A DNA stretch of 64,000 bases from positions 1,054,001 to 1,118,000 of the forward strand of contig OOIN01000008.1 of NCBI GenBank assembly GCA_900323505.1, written 5' to 3'. The notes under the pieces were generated by a model. It was not told the DNA's origin, ran no database searches, and saw only the letters and a list, made by a program, of their open reading frames with translations. Made by a program: the position numbers and the translations under genes. Of this stretch, positions 1 through 9,590 are shown in pieces (the first letter of the stretch is position 1; every line of letters starts with the position of its first letter). Source of the stretch: Ustilago trichophora (lineage: Eukaryota; Basidiomycota; Ustilaginomycetes; Ustilaginales; Ustilaginaceae).

Positions 1-1
1 A

Positions 2-2296
2 CCGGGTCAGGGACAACCAGGTATGCCAGGAGCTCAACGTGGAACGCCAGGTCAAGCGTCGCCAGCGCCCAACCACGGCCTTCCAGGTACCATGCCCGGA
101 GCGCAACCAGGTCTGTTTAACGACCCTGCCGCCATGCTCGCCCAGCAACAACAACTGCAGCAGCAACAGCAGCAGCAAGGACAATCCGCTGGTCAGCCTG
201 CCGCAGAAGGTGTACCTCAGTGGCCATCGCAACCACCTACAGGTATGCCTCCCTCTCCCACAAAGTCGCAGGCTGCCAACGGTGCTGTTCCCAAGACTCC
301 CACCACTGCTTCCAAACCCGAACTCAAGCCATCCAAGAAGAAGCGCAAGAAGACCGAGAGCAACATTGCAACGCCCCTTTCAGCAGGGCCTGGGCTGGAT
401 GTCAAACCACCCATGCCACAGCTCGGCGATCAGGTTCCCGGTAGCGGGGCCGGCGGTGCCATGGGTCAGCCATCCATGCCTCAACCACCTGGTCCCGCCG
501 TCGCGCCACAGCCCGAGAAGCAAGTGATCCCCGGAACCCAACAACCCGTTGGCCCACCCGCTCCTCCACAGAAGCACAAGATCGAGTATCTACCCATTCG
601 CCGCGATGTCCACACCCATGGCGGATGGGATCTTTCCCTGGTCGAATCGCAGTATGCCCCCGCGATGCTGACGCGAGGACGTCCCCGAACACTCCGCGAG
701 CTTGGTCTGGTGGATGTCCAGGCGCTTATCATGTCGCTACGATCGCGTCTCGACTTTGAAATGTCGTATGCGCTCAACACGCTCCTGATCCTCTCTGCAG
801 GTGTCGGTGCTGCGCCCAACTTCCAATTCGGTCTAGCCTCCTGCGAAGATTTGCTCGAGGAACTGCTCGATGTGTTGGAAGAGTCGAGTTTCCTCGTCCA
901 ACAGCAACAGCATGCTGCCGAAGATGATACGGCAGTAGTGGGGTTGGATCAGCTGTTGCTGCCTGAGGGAGGCAGCCGGGGCGCACGCAGTCGTCGACGA
1001 CCGGCTAAGCGTCTGCGTCGCGAAGGAGGCATTGATGCTTTGCCAACGTACCGCGATTGGATCGCGGCGGCTACGGAGGAAGAGGCCGAGCTGAAAGTTT
1101 GGACTCGAAGAAAGACTGCTCGCTCGCGATCGATTGCAGGTGGAAGCGAGATCGATTCGAACGCATCCTCTTCCGCCCTTAACGATGTTTTGGAAATCTC
1201 GACCAACGGCGTACTGTCCGAACACGAACGATCTACAGACAAGAAAGCCGCTGTGGCACTCACCATCCTGACCATCCTCAAGAACTTTAGCGCCATGCCC
1301 GAAAACATTTTCTTCTTCAACAGCACTCCCCGATTGCTGCGCGTCTTGGCGAGACTGTGCCGCAGCGATGCCGAGCGCGTCGATGCCTCGATCGAATCTT
1401 TGTCGGATAGCAATGTGGGAACGGGGGAGGATGAGGAGGAGAATGCGGAAGGTACGACGGTGTTTACGACTCTGGAAGCATTTAGAGTGAGGAAAGAGGT
1501 TTTGGTTGTGCTTTCCAACCTTGCTGGGGAGGCGCTGGCGTTGCGCAACCAGGATGCAGAGACGGTACGGACGCTGTTTGAACTGGTTGCCTCGTTCACG
1601 TTGGAAGCTGGTGAGGTGGAGGAGATGGATCATGCAGCAGAGATTGCCGAACTTGCGGCCAGTCTTCCACCTGGTGCTACAGCACCGCCTGTGATTCGAC
1701 GGATTCCTTATCATGCCGATCTGGCGCTGGACGTTCTCTCCAAACTAGCTCTTCCCGACGACAACCGACAGGTGCTCTCTAGCCTCATCCCCGGCAACGA
1801 CATTGTCCGCCTCGTATCCGAGATGGTACGAATGCTCCCCGTCACCGAGAGCGATTTCAAAGTCCTCAACACCGAACATCGACTCGGATACTGCGAACGG
1901 CTTTCCATGTGTCTCTACAATCTCGCTTTTCTCTCTCCACCTGGGGTCAAGTTGAGATTGAGAGGTATCCCCGGTTTGGCAGGGATAATTTTGAGGATTG
2001 TTAAGAAACTGGCTAGGGCTACACCGGAGTTTAGCAGAAACCCGTTCAGCGTGCTGTGTAGGAGGTTGGTGGAGGCGCTCCGGATGATTTCGGATGGAGA
2101 GGATATGTTTGGTGCACCTGCGTTGTTAGGATTTGGATTCTCGGATGCAACTACTGCAGCGGGGATCGGCTCGATTGGCAACAAACAGGTAGGATTGTTG
2201 ATAGGCGATGAAGAAGGTGTAGTCGAGATACTGGGGACTAACGAATTGGATGGTGTATTGGGTGATGAATTGTTTGCTCTTATTGCGAGTGGTTAA
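2..2296 (+). CDS. SWI1: SWI/SNF complex subunit SWI1, C-terminal part (5' end outside window)
   Basis: The frame is open to the left edge, so the first ATG at 23 is internal and the true start, with the expected ARID DNA-binding domain, lies outside the window. The visible part begins with a Gln/Pro/Gly-rich low-complexity stretch including a poly-Gln run, then a Lys-rich patch (KPSKKKRKKTE). A conserved block follows with YLPIRRDVHTHGGWDL and, soon after, RELGLVDVQALIMSLRSRL and ALNTLLILSAG. From family knowledge these match the helical C-terminal region of fungal SWI1 (the ARID1/BAF250 counterpart), the subunit that recruits the SWI/SNF remodeller to promoters in the nucleus. The C-terminal half is armadillo-like helical sequence with acidic inserts. 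It converges on the MO25 gene with about 190 bp between the stops. Assignment is by motif memory only, but the block is distinctive. Confidence 0.75.
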   Translation, partial: PGQGQPGMPGAQRGTPGQASPAPNHGLPGTMPGAQPGLFNDPAAMLAQQQQLQQQQQQQGQSAGQPAAEGVPQWPSQPPTGMPPSPTKSQAANGAVPKTPTTASKPELKPSKKKRKKTESNIATPLSAGPGLDVKPPMPQLGDQVPGSGAGGAMGQPSMPQPPGPAVAPQPEKQVIPGTQQPVGPPAPPQKHKIEYLPIRRDVHTHGGWDLSLVESQYAPAMLTRGRPRTLRELGLVDVQALIMSLRSRLDFEMSYALNTLLILSAGVGAAPNFQFGLASCEDLLEELLDVLEESSFLVQQQQHAAEDDTAVVGLDQLLLPEGGSRGARSRRRPAKRLRREGGIDALPTYRDWIAAATEEEAELKVWTRRKTARSRSIAGGSEIDSNASSSALNDVLEISTNGVLSEHERSTDKKAAVALTILTILKNFSAMPENIFFFNSTPRLLRVLARLCRSDAERVDASIESLSDSNVGTGEDEEENAEGTTVFTTLEAFRVRKEVLVVLSNLAGEALALRNQDAETVRTLFELVASFTLEAGEVEEMDHAAEIAELAASLPPGATAPPVIRRIPYHADLALDVLSKLALPDDNRQVLSSLIPGNDIVRLVSEMVRMLPVTESDFKVLNTEHRLGYCERLSMCLYNLAFLSPPGVKLRLRGIPGLAGIILRIVKKLARATPEFSRNPFSVLCRRLVEALRMISDGEDMFGAPALLGFGFSDATTAAGIGSIGNKQVGLLIGDEEGVVEILGTNELDGVLGDELFALIASG

Positions 2297-2483
2297 GAAA
2301 AGCAGTTATTTTTGCCAATCTAAGAATTGTTTTGTTCAGCTCTGTACAGTTCTGCTTGTGAAGCAACACTTGACACATTGTACAATCACAACCCTACCAA
2401 AAAAAAGATTGAGATTACCTTACGATGAAGCTACAATCATCCATTAGATCATCTGCATAACATAGCTGAATCAGTAAATCCGT

Positions 2484-3644
2484 TCACTTTGCACCTATCG
2501 CCGCACCTCCATTCTGACTTTTCTCCTGAGTTTTTCCTGTCGCCTCGATGATCTGCAAAACGTAACTCTTCTCATCTACAAATTGTTCATCGTCCTTATC
2601 ATTGTGAAAGTCGGCTAAGAATTTGACCAACCTCTCGCGATTCCTCCTCAAAATGCCCTCTACACCAGCAGGTTTCTTAGGGTTGGCCACGAACACCTTG
2701 AATACGTGAAAGGCTTCAAATTGGATATTCTTGCTACGATCCCTGAGCAGGTTCATCATCATTTTGAGATTGTCCTCGGACGAAATGTAGCGAGTCATGA
2801 CGGTGAAATTTGTCCGATCGAGTAGGATTTCGCCGAGAAGCTTGAGAGATTGTCGTTTGGTGACGTAGTTGGGCGATTGGAGGAGGGTGGTATAGACGGC
2901 AAAGAATCGATCGTAGTTGGACTCGAGATAGGAGGCTACCATGGATTTGTGACGGGTGAGCGTCTCTTTAAAGTTGCTAAAGGCGTCGCAGGAGATGCCA
3001 AACGTGGTGGTTTCAATGTAATCGGGAAAGGTGTAGAATCGATCGCTGTAGAGTAGGATTTTGGCCAAGGGTTCGTGTCTTAGCATCTCTCGAAGAATCA
3101 TTCCTGTGTTGAGGGCGACTTCTGGATTTTCATAGCCTCGAAGGGCGAGGAAGATGACCTCGGGACGAGTGGTGAGGTACTCTACTGTGGGGGATCGTGA
3201 ACCGATCTGCCGACGAAGGAGAACGTTGAAGATCTGACTGACATCCTTCTTGGCTTCGAATTCAAACTTGCTGATATGCGCCACGAGCAACTGCAGCACG
3301 TCGTGAGAGTAGACCTCCTGTGCCAACTGTGCCACAAGTTCAGGTTGCGGATCGGCATCACCATCTCCAAACAAGATGGCCTTGATACTGCATAGTGTCT
3401 TGCTAACCTCTTCGACCGCTTTCCGCTTTGCCTCGTTGCTAGAAGCGCTTCCAGAGGAGGTGACAGAAGAAGAAGAAGCGGTGGAGACAGAAGACGACCC
3501 CCCGGCAGAGTAATGAGTGTTGAGCGAGTTGGAAGAGTTGCTGCCACCAAGGGGGGAAGGGGTATCGAGACGGAGGATGGTGTCGCGCAAGTGACGAACC
3601 AATTCTTGGGGAGTGCGGGATTTCGACTTGAAGATAAAGTTCAT
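2484..3644 (-). CDS. HYM1: MO25/Hym1-like scaffold protein (CAB39 family)
   Basis: Single exon, 386 aa from the ATG at 3644; a second ATG three codons upstream (3653) is possible. The N-terminus MNFIFKSKSRTPQELVRHLR is the Mo25 signature, and the rest is the helical-repeat fold of the family, with stretches such as FYTFPDYIETTTFGISCDAF and a C-terminal block KPAGVEGILRRNRERLVKFL. Mo25 proteins bind STRAD-like pseudokinases and activate GCK-family kinases; in fungi (Hym1/Pmo25) they act in the RAM/MOR network for polarity and cell separation. The oddity is a Ser-rich insert at about residues 29-70, right after the first helix, making it longer than the usual 340 aa. The frame stays open upstream of the ATG, but that part is Pro/His/Thr-rich and looks like leader. 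Divergent from TGS1 across about 1 kb. Confidence 0.93.
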   Translation of the reverse strand: MNFIFKSKSRTPQELVRHLRDTILRLDTPSPLGGSNSSNSLNTHYSAGGSSSVSTASSSSVTSSGSASSNEAKRKAVEEVSKTLCSIKAILFGDGDADPQPELVAQLAQEVYSHDVLQLLVAHISKFEFEAKKDVSQIFNVLLRRQIGSRSPTVEYLTTRPEVIFLALRGYENPEVALNTGMILREMLRHEPLAKILLYSDRFYTFPDYIETTTFGISCDAFSNFKETLTRHKSMVASYLESNYDRFFAVYTTLLQSPNYVTKRQSLKLLGEILLDRTNFTVMTRYISSEDNLKMMMNLLRDRSKNIQFEAFHVFKVFVANPKKPAGVEGILRRNRERLVKFLADFHNDKDDEQFVDEKSYVLQIIEATGKTQEKSQNGGAAIGAK

Positions 3645-4679
3645 TGGGGCCATCGGATGGGGAGGGGTGCGCTCCTGTTTTCTTTTTACAAAGAGGGCAG
3701 CTGTGTGATGGTGATGGGTTGACGATTGGGCTGGGTGGATGGATGGGAGTGTATGTCCAAGGTGGATGCTGACAGAGAGGGATGCTCGTGTAAGACGCAA
3801 GCCACTTGATGGAAGGCGGAGAATTCCAGAAGTTGTGGTGTGCGCAGTGTCTCCAAGGAAGTCTCCAAGGAAGCAAGCAAACAGAGCTGGAAAGAGCAGT
3901 TGGTGATGCAAGTGATGGAAGTGATGGAAGTGATGGAGGATAAGGAGGAAACCAAAAAGAAAGAGTCAGGGGTCATGACGAGTGTGTGTTGGTTTCGGCT
4001 GTGCTTTTACAGTGCTCTGTTCAAAAGTATGCATGCATGCAGCTACTGTAGTTCAACGGCTCAGGAGGACTTGGCCGAGTGTGTGGTTTTTGGAAAATAG
4101 GAGCTCGTTTCTGCGCCGCTGCTGTTGCGCACGGGGTTATAAAGTATATTTAAATTTGGGCGTAGAGTTGCTGTCAACCCACACACTCACTCGTCGCGCG
4201 CGCCTACAGTATGCGATGCAGCATAACGTTAGAGTAGATTGCATTTTACGCCTTCTTCACAGCCTTCTCCAGCAAGCATCGCACACGCAGTGGTTAAAAC
4301 GGTACCAACGCAACAGTTGGGCAAGTGGGGTGACACAAGATAGTGATCAGAAATGTGTACTGGCCGCGACAAAAAGAGTGTGCTGGCGATGCGGTGTGGT
4401 TGTCAAAAGACGCGCGACACACTTGCCTAATCCAGCGCTTTTTTACCCAATGTCAGACCGTCGTACTCAACAAATGCTACCGAAAAAAAAAGTCTCAAGC
4501 TCCTCCACACCAAACAAAATCTCATCCCGACTTCCGGTGCACTTTTTTGTGCTTGTAACCGCCTTCGCTGACTTCTTCCTCACTACTCTATCTTACACCC
4601 TCGACGACAAAGCTTCGACTACTACACTGGAGCAAGAGCTGGCTGTTGAGGCAAAAAAAAAAAAAAAAAAAAAAAAACC
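3645..4679. promoter_or_regulatory. Divergent promoter region MO25 / TGS1
   Basis: About 1 kb without a supported gene. It holds two TAC(T/A)GTA heptamers (4044-4050 and 4205-4211), the first inside CTACTGTAGTTC, a GCATGCATGC run near 4030, and a 25-A homopolymer at 4653-4677 ending two bases before the TGS1 ATG. Open frames across it (for example from 3982) are AT-rich and run into TGS1 in another frame, so I treat them as chance. Confidence 0.6.
4653..4677 (+). repeat. Poly(A)25 tract abutting TGS1 start codon
   Basis: Twenty-five consecutive A residues followed by CC and then ATGG. If transcribed, the tract forms the 3' end of the TGS1 leader. Homopolymer length may vary or be a sequencing artefact. 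Confidence 0.95.
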
Positions 4680-5876
4680 ATGGCGAAGAAACGCAAGCGC
4701 TCCTCAGTGGCATCCTTCGTCCGCCATCTCCACTCCTCTTCCAACCCTCACGATGCTAACACCTCCTCAAACTCCACGCAAAACCTCAACCTCTCTGCCT
4801 ACCATCCGGATCTAGACCCTTCCACCCTCCACCCTACCTCCCTTGCCGAATACAACTCGCTTCTACCGCAATGTCTCGTCCATCCGACCCAATTCTCTCC
4901 CAGCATGCGCAAGTACTGGCATCATCGATTCAGCCTCTTCTCCCTCTACTCTTCAGGCATTCTGCTGGACGAACAATCGTGGTACAGCGTCACGCCGGAA
5001 AGCGTTGCGTTTCGGATAGCGAAGAGATGCGCGAGTGATAAGGTGGTGGTGGATCTGTTTGCGGGCGCGGGAGGGAATGCGATTCAGTTTGCAATGACTT
5101 GCGGCGGCAGCGTGATCGCGGTTGAGTTGGATGAGGTTAAAGTCAGATTGGGCCGATGGAATGCCGAGGTGTATGGGGTTGGCGATAGGATCACGTATAT
5201 ACAAGGAGACAGTATTGAGCTCTTGGATACGATACGAGTGTGGAGAGAACGGAGAGAAAATGCGCGAAACGGTGCTGCAGAAGAAGACGACGAGGTGTGG
5301 AACGGTATCAAAGCCTCAGATCTTTCCAACGTCGAAGCGGTCTTCCTCTCTCCTCCCTGGGGTGGTGTCGATTACGCTGCCCAGCCCTCCTCTACAAACC
5401 CCGATACAGCTACAAAACCACCTTCGAACTCACTCTATTCCCTCGGCTCGATCCAACCCATCGACGGCACCACATTATTCCTCCGCGTCTACAACGCATT
5501 CCGAACCCCTAACATCGCCTACTACCTTCCGCGCAATACAGATCTCAACCAGCTATCCCACCTTGCTACCCTTCTCACATCCACCCCTACCACACCATCC
5601 AAACCCCCCGTCCATAATGCTCCCTTAACAAAACCCTCACCAGCAGAATCACCCGACACGCTCTCCACACCATCATCCCCCACCGCATCAGCCAAACCCC
5701 ACCTCAATGCAACCCTACACCCCAATCAGCACACCACACTCCACGCACCGCACACAAAACTCAAACTCGAGTATCAATACGTAAATCACGGAACCAAACT
5801 TTCAAGCTTGACAGCGTATTACGGCTCACTAGCCACCGAGTGGGATGATGAGATTGATGATTGGTCCAAGTCGTAG
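4680..5876 (+). CDS. TGS1: Trimethylguanosine synthase (cap hypermethylase)
   Basis: Single exon, 398 aa. TGS1 converts the 7-methylguanosine cap of snRNAs and snoRNAs to 2,2,7-trimethylguanosine using S-adenosylmethionine, in the nucleus or nucleolus. The Rossmann methyltransferase core is clear: YWHHRFSLFSLYSSGILLD before the core, SAM motif I DLFAGAGGN at residues 125-133, an acidic VELD strand end, and the catalytic SPPWGG motif at 224-229, which is diagnostic of TGS1. The N-terminus is short and basic (MAKKRKR) and could serve as a nuclear signal. A Thr/Pro/Ser-rich insert of about 70 aa sits near residues 290-360 before the last conserved strands, unlike the compact yeast enzyme. The ATG sits in a good context (ACCATGG) directly after an A25 run. 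Converges on the esterase gene. Confidence 0.95.
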   Translation: MAKKRKRSSVASFVRHLHSSSNPHDANTSSNSTQNLNLSAYHPDLDPSTLHPTSLAEYNSLLPQCLVHPTQFSPSMRKYWHHRFSLFSLYSSGILLDEQSWYSVTPESVAFRIAKRCASDKVVVDLFAGAGGNAIQFAMTCGGSVIAVELDEVKVRLGRWNAEVYGVGDRITYIQGDSIELLDTIRVWRERRENARNGAAEEDDEVWNGIKASDLSNVEAVFLSPPWGGVDYAAQPSSTNPDTATKPPSNSLYSLGSIQPIDGTTLFLRVYNAFRTPNIAYYLPRNTDLNQLSHLATLLTSTPTTPSKPPVHNAPLTKPSPAESPDTLSTPSSPTASAKPHLNATLHPNQHTTLHAPHTKLKLEYQYVNHGTKLSSLTAYYGSLATEWDDEIDDWSKS

Positions 5877-6077
5877 AAGCTAGAGATTGGGTCTTGAGAT
5901 CCTTTTTTTTTTGTAATTTTGTATTTTCACCATCATACCCAAAACAGCATTAATTGAATCATAGCAAGTTCTCAACTCAGTCACTTGGAAGAAGCGTTGA
6001 CTTTGACACAAGCCCAGCATTCCTGTTGCAGAACAGTCGAGATAGTAGATTCAAGCAAACCAAACCCATGAGTGTAT

Positions 6078-9000
6078 TTAGGACTCATCGATCCACTCTG
6101 CAATCCTTCTCCACGTACACGAACGTTCCGGTTCAAACCATTTAAACAGCAGATAGTCGTGGATGGCATCTTTGACCTCGTCCAATACTACCTCTCTGTT
6201 TTCTCTCGTTGGCGGTTCTTCGGGTGGGCAAGCGTACAGCCGTTGTTTTCCTGACGTTGAGTGGGTTGATGATTCGGCGAGGGTATTGGTGGAATTGTCT
6301 TGGCTAGTTGGGTTATAGTTGTTGTTGTTGTTGTTGGAGGAGGAGGAGGATGAGTGTTGGTGTTGGGTAGAAGGAGTTGGTTCACCATCAATAACCTGCA
6401 TTGCAAACTTCCCTTCCTCCTTCCGCCCAGATGGCTCAGGTGACGAAAATTGCATCCCATCCAACTCTCCCGCCGGAGTCACCGAGATACTGTTCTGATC
6501 TGCATCCAGCATCTCCTTGGGTCTAGGTCGATTTCTTCTCTCTGCCATCTCCCTCGCGTTGCAACCTGCCGACAACCTATCCCCCGAGTAAACGGGTCTA
6601 CCCCTGTTTGTACCTGCGGCCAACCGATGGGCAAGGGTAAGATGTTGGTCGTACGAGATTTCCGCCGATCCTGTGGTGATATAGATCCGTTTGGGAAACC
6701 CATGAAAGCCGTAATGTGGAGCTTTCCCACCGCGTTCCAGAGGCAGCTGGAGGGATACAGGCGAGATGTAAGGGTTGCGATACGTCTCTCGTGCAGGTAG
6801 ATCGCCGAGGAAGGCCGAAACAGCCGTGTTGCGGAAGGCAAGCATGGAGCTGATGATGTCGGATTTTTGGTTGAGATACACGGTCGAATCCATATTGGGT
6901 GCACCTGTGGGACCAGAGTGCGATCGCGAAACGTCGACCCATGGCGACATGAGCAACAATGATCCTGGTTGCTTGGCGATCTCTTCGCGCTCATCACGGA
7001 GATAGCGACACAGTGCCAAGCCAAGATTGCCACCTGCACTGTCACCTGCAACAATGATGTTCTCCTCCTTGAAGCCAAGTTCGCGCACCAGATACAGATA
7101 GCCACTGAGCGCATCGAGAAGTGCGGCGGGGTACGAACCGGCGCGTGGTCGTCCAGGCACGCAGAGCCTGTAGTCCAAGCTGAACGAGCGCAGTAGCTTC
7201 CCCTTGTATGGAGACGACGAAGCTGTAGACGAAGCACCTGATCTCGAAGTCGACGAAGAAGAAGAAGCATCCTGGCTCAAACCGCTCGCAGTCGATCCGT
7301 TTCCGGAAGCTTTCTTCTGCTCTGCCTCTTTCTGCTTGTAGATCTCGGCCATGTAGCGCAGACTTTCCGTGTTGACAGCCGCCGTCACATCCTTCTCGTG
7401 CGCAGTGCCGATCCAGTAGGCTCCTCCATGCAAATGATAAAGCACCTTTTCACCTGGCTCGGCGGGTCGACCGACACCACCCATAGCTTCTTTCTGCGAC
7501 CCTTGTTCTGTGTTTCTCGAAGCTGCACCGAGACTGGCGGTGGACTCTCCCAGAGGCTCCGCTTCCTCCTGCATAGGCGTGTTGACATCTGCACCGTTCG
7601 CCGATGGCTGAGCATCTTCAGGCTGTCCATCGTTGTTGCGATGACTGTGGCGACGATGTCGATGGCGATGCTTGCTCGCTTTGGCCTGTTCGGCTACATC
7701 ACCATACCAAAAGCCACAAGTGCGCTGAGGATGCACCTTCTGCATCAACATGGCCCGTCGAAGCTCCCCCCGTACGTCCTCATCTGCGACGGGATCGACC
7801 CAGGTGAACTTGCACCTCACCGTCTTGCTATGCGGCACTTCCTTCTGCAAGTCACGACCGAGACTGGTACGCGTGCGGAAGGTGAGCTGAGTACCGTGAC
7901 GGAAGAGCTTGACCATGGTGGCCTTTTTCCAGCTCCAATCCGGTCGGCCACGGTGCGAAGGAAGAATGGAAGAAACCGCCCAGCGAGGCAGATGATAGAG
8001 ACCAACGCTAAGACCAAAGTAGGAAAAGTACATGTACTTCCACGGTTGCCGAGCCCACAGGGGGCATTCTTGGTTGAATTCGGATTCACGACCGCTGCCC
8101 TGAAGAGGGAACTCTTTGATGGGGATCTTGGTGCGAAGCTTTGAGGTCCATGTGGTAGATTGACGTCTAGCTGGGCTCATGACTCCGCTTCCACGACGGC
8201 TGGGAGCACCATCATCACGAGGACGACTTTTGCTGCGGGCTGCGCGCGATGCAGAAGCAGATCGCGCATGGCCCTGTCGGCCTCGACTTGCGCCTTTGAG
8301 CTTTTCCGAATTGGTCCGACGAGGTCCATCGGTAAGGCCAGCTGAACGACCACTGCTGTCCGCGGCTTCTGCTTCAAACTCCTGTGTTTGCTGGCGCCGA
8401 TTTCCCCTGCTGAGATGGAAGCTGCTACTCCTTGACACATTTTCTGCACCTTGGCTCCCATCCTGTTTCGCTTTGCCAGAGCCAGAACCATTACCGAAGA
8501 GCGGCAATCCGACGAGCCAAGATGGCTTTGTAGGCGATTCTGGCGATTGTGGTGGCTCGATGCCCGCTTCCTGCTGAGTACGAAGGAGGCCAACGGTTTG
8601 CGCCTCGTCGAGTTCCTCGAGACGCTTTTGTTGATCCTTGATTCTCTGACGGACAACCTCTTCATCCTCTTCTTCTTCTTCCTCTCTTGGACCGTTGTCA
8701 CTTTCGTACTCGCCATCTGTATCTTCCTGGATCGCGCTGCCCTTGCGTCGTGGGGCACGAGCGCGAATGGCCGAATTGCGAGGTGAAAGAGCCGAGCCAG
8801 AGCGAGTTGAAGAATCGGACTTTCTAGGTCCACGCTGCATCAAGGCAGAGATAGAATTGGGATGCTTGGACTTGCCGCCCAAAAACGAGTTGAAGGAGTC
8901 GGACTTGGCAGGCCGGGCATCACTTTTGGACTTGTTGAGTCTTTTGTCCGGGGAAGTGGGGCCTGGGCTCAGATTGCCCGGAGCATCCTGGTTGTGACGC

Positions 9001-9590
9001 ATGTCATGCTCTACCTGGCCGAGCGAGTTGGGAATGTCACTCTTGCTCTTCTGTCCCGTGCTCGGCGACTGCAGCTTGGCCTTGATGGAATCGAGAGTGC
9101 GTGCTGGAGCAGCGATAGTGGTGTTGAGCGTTTTAGAAGCGGCATCAGGTAGATTCTTGATCAAGGTTGCGGGTGAAGTGGCAGAAGAGGCGATGGATGA
9201 TCTTCGGTTAGGGTCATGTTCTTTCTCGAAATTGCCATGCTGATCAAGGCTACGGACTCGGGCGGCTGCAGCTGCGGTATATGCGACGACCTCGCGGTGC
9301 TGGTTTGATGGGGTTGGACGAAGGGCCGAGAATGCCTCATGGTCGGTGTTGGAGACGGCTGGAGGCGAGGGGTGAGAGGCAGGGCTTTGGGTTTGCTTCA
9401 ATGGGGTGTCGGAGCGCTCCTCTTCGCCCTGGATGCGACCATTTGCGGCGGTTGAGGCCTGCAGCGCATCGGAATCGGACGCCATTTTCGGTGGTTCGGA
9501 AGCTGAGTGCGGGATGACATGGGTGGAAAGCAAGGCAGAATCATCTATGCTCTCTGCAGCAGCTGGCGAGTTAGGACGTTGTGCGTCCAT
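6078..9590 (-). CDS. Hormone-sensitive-lipase-like alpha/beta hydrolase, large
   Basis: Single exon, 1170 aa. The oxyanion-hole motif HGGAYW is at residues 721-726 and the nucleophile elbow GDSAGG at 849-854 (catalytic Ser851), which define the HSL/acetyl-hydrolase family of carboxylester hydrolases. The likely acid lies in TGSAEISYD (Glu977 or Asp981), and the likely His is His1144 in AIHDY. Between acid and His sits an unusual insert of about 160 aa with Ser and Asn runs. The first 500 residues are disordered, with an Arg/Glu/Asp-rich stretch and basic patches. A hydrophobic segment near residues 520-550 (YFSYFGLSVGLYHLPRWAV) may be a membrane anchor. A His-rich stretch (HRHRHRRHSH) lies before the HGGA motif. 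The substrate cannot be read from sequence: steroid ester, acylglycerol or other short ester are all possible. Confidence 0.88.
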   Translation of the reverse strand: MDAQRPNSPAAAESIDDSALLSTHVIPHSASEPPKMASDSDALQASTAANGRIQGEEERSDTPLKQTQSPASHPSPPAVSNTDHEAFSALRPTPSNQHREVVAYTAAAAARVRSLDQHGNFEKEHDPNRRSSIASSATSPATLIKNLPDAASKTLNTTIAAPARTLDSIKAKLQSPSTGQKSKSDIPNSLGQVEHDMRHNQDAPGNLSPGPTSPDKRLNKSKSDARPAKSDSFNSFLGGKSKHPNSISALMQRGPRKSDSSTRSGSALSPRNSAIRARAPRRKGSAIQEDTDGEYESDNGPREEEEEEDEEVVRQRIKDQQKRLEELDEAQTVGLLRTQQEAGIEPPQSPESPTKPSWLVGLPLFGNGSGSGKAKQDGSQGAENVSRSSSFHLSRGNRRQQTQEFEAEAADSSGRSAGLTDGPRRTNSEKLKGASRGRQGHARSASASRAARSKSRPRDDGAPSRRGSGVMSPARRQSTTWTSKLRTKIPIKEFPLQGSGRESEFNQECPLWARQPWKYMYFSYFGLSVGLYHLPRWAVSSILPSHRGRPDWSWKKATMVKLFRHGTQLTFRTRTSLGRDLQKEVPHSKTVRCKFTWVDPVADEDVRGELRRAMLMQKVHPQRTCGFWYGDVAEQAKASKHRHRHRRHSHRNNDGQPEDAQPSANGADVNTPMQEEAEPLGESTASLGAASRNTEQGSQKEAMGGVGRPAEPGEKVLYHLHGGAYWIGTAHEKDVTAAVNTESLRYMAEIYKQKEAEQKKASGNGSTASGLSQDASSSSSTSRSGASSTASSSPYKGKLLRSFSLDYRLCVPGRPRAGSYPAALLDALSGYLYLVRELGFKEENIIVAGDSAGGNLGLALCRYLRDEREEIAKQPGSLLLMSPWVDVSRSHSGPTGAPNMDSTVYLNQKSDIISSMLAFRNTAVSAFLGDLPARETYRNPYISPVSLQLPLERGGKAPHYGFHGFPKRIYITTGSAEISYDQHLTLAHRLAAGTNRGRPVYSGDRLSAGCNAREMAERRNRPRPKEMLDADQNSISVTPAGELDGMQFSSPEPSGRKEEGKFAMQVIDGEPTPSTQHQHSSSSSSNNNNNNYNPTSQDNSTNTLAESSTHSTSGKQRLYACPPEEPPTRENREVVLDEVKDAIHDYLLFKWFEPERSCTWRRIAEWIDES

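Noticed and set aside
4260..4340. tRNA-like phrase GCAGTGGTTAAAACGG
   Set aside because: No GGTTCGA-type B box follows and no cloverleaf could be drawn. No other tRNA, rRNA or snRNA candidate survived.
3982..4815. 277-codon frame overlapping the TGS1 start
   Set aside because: Runs through AT-rich promoter and the A25 tract, then overlaps TGS1 in a wrong frame.
5874..5882. Possible stop-codon readthrough after TGS1 giving a peroxisomal-like end
   Set aside because: The codons after the stop do not make a tripeptide SKL-type end before the next stop, and TAG AAG is not a known readthrough context.
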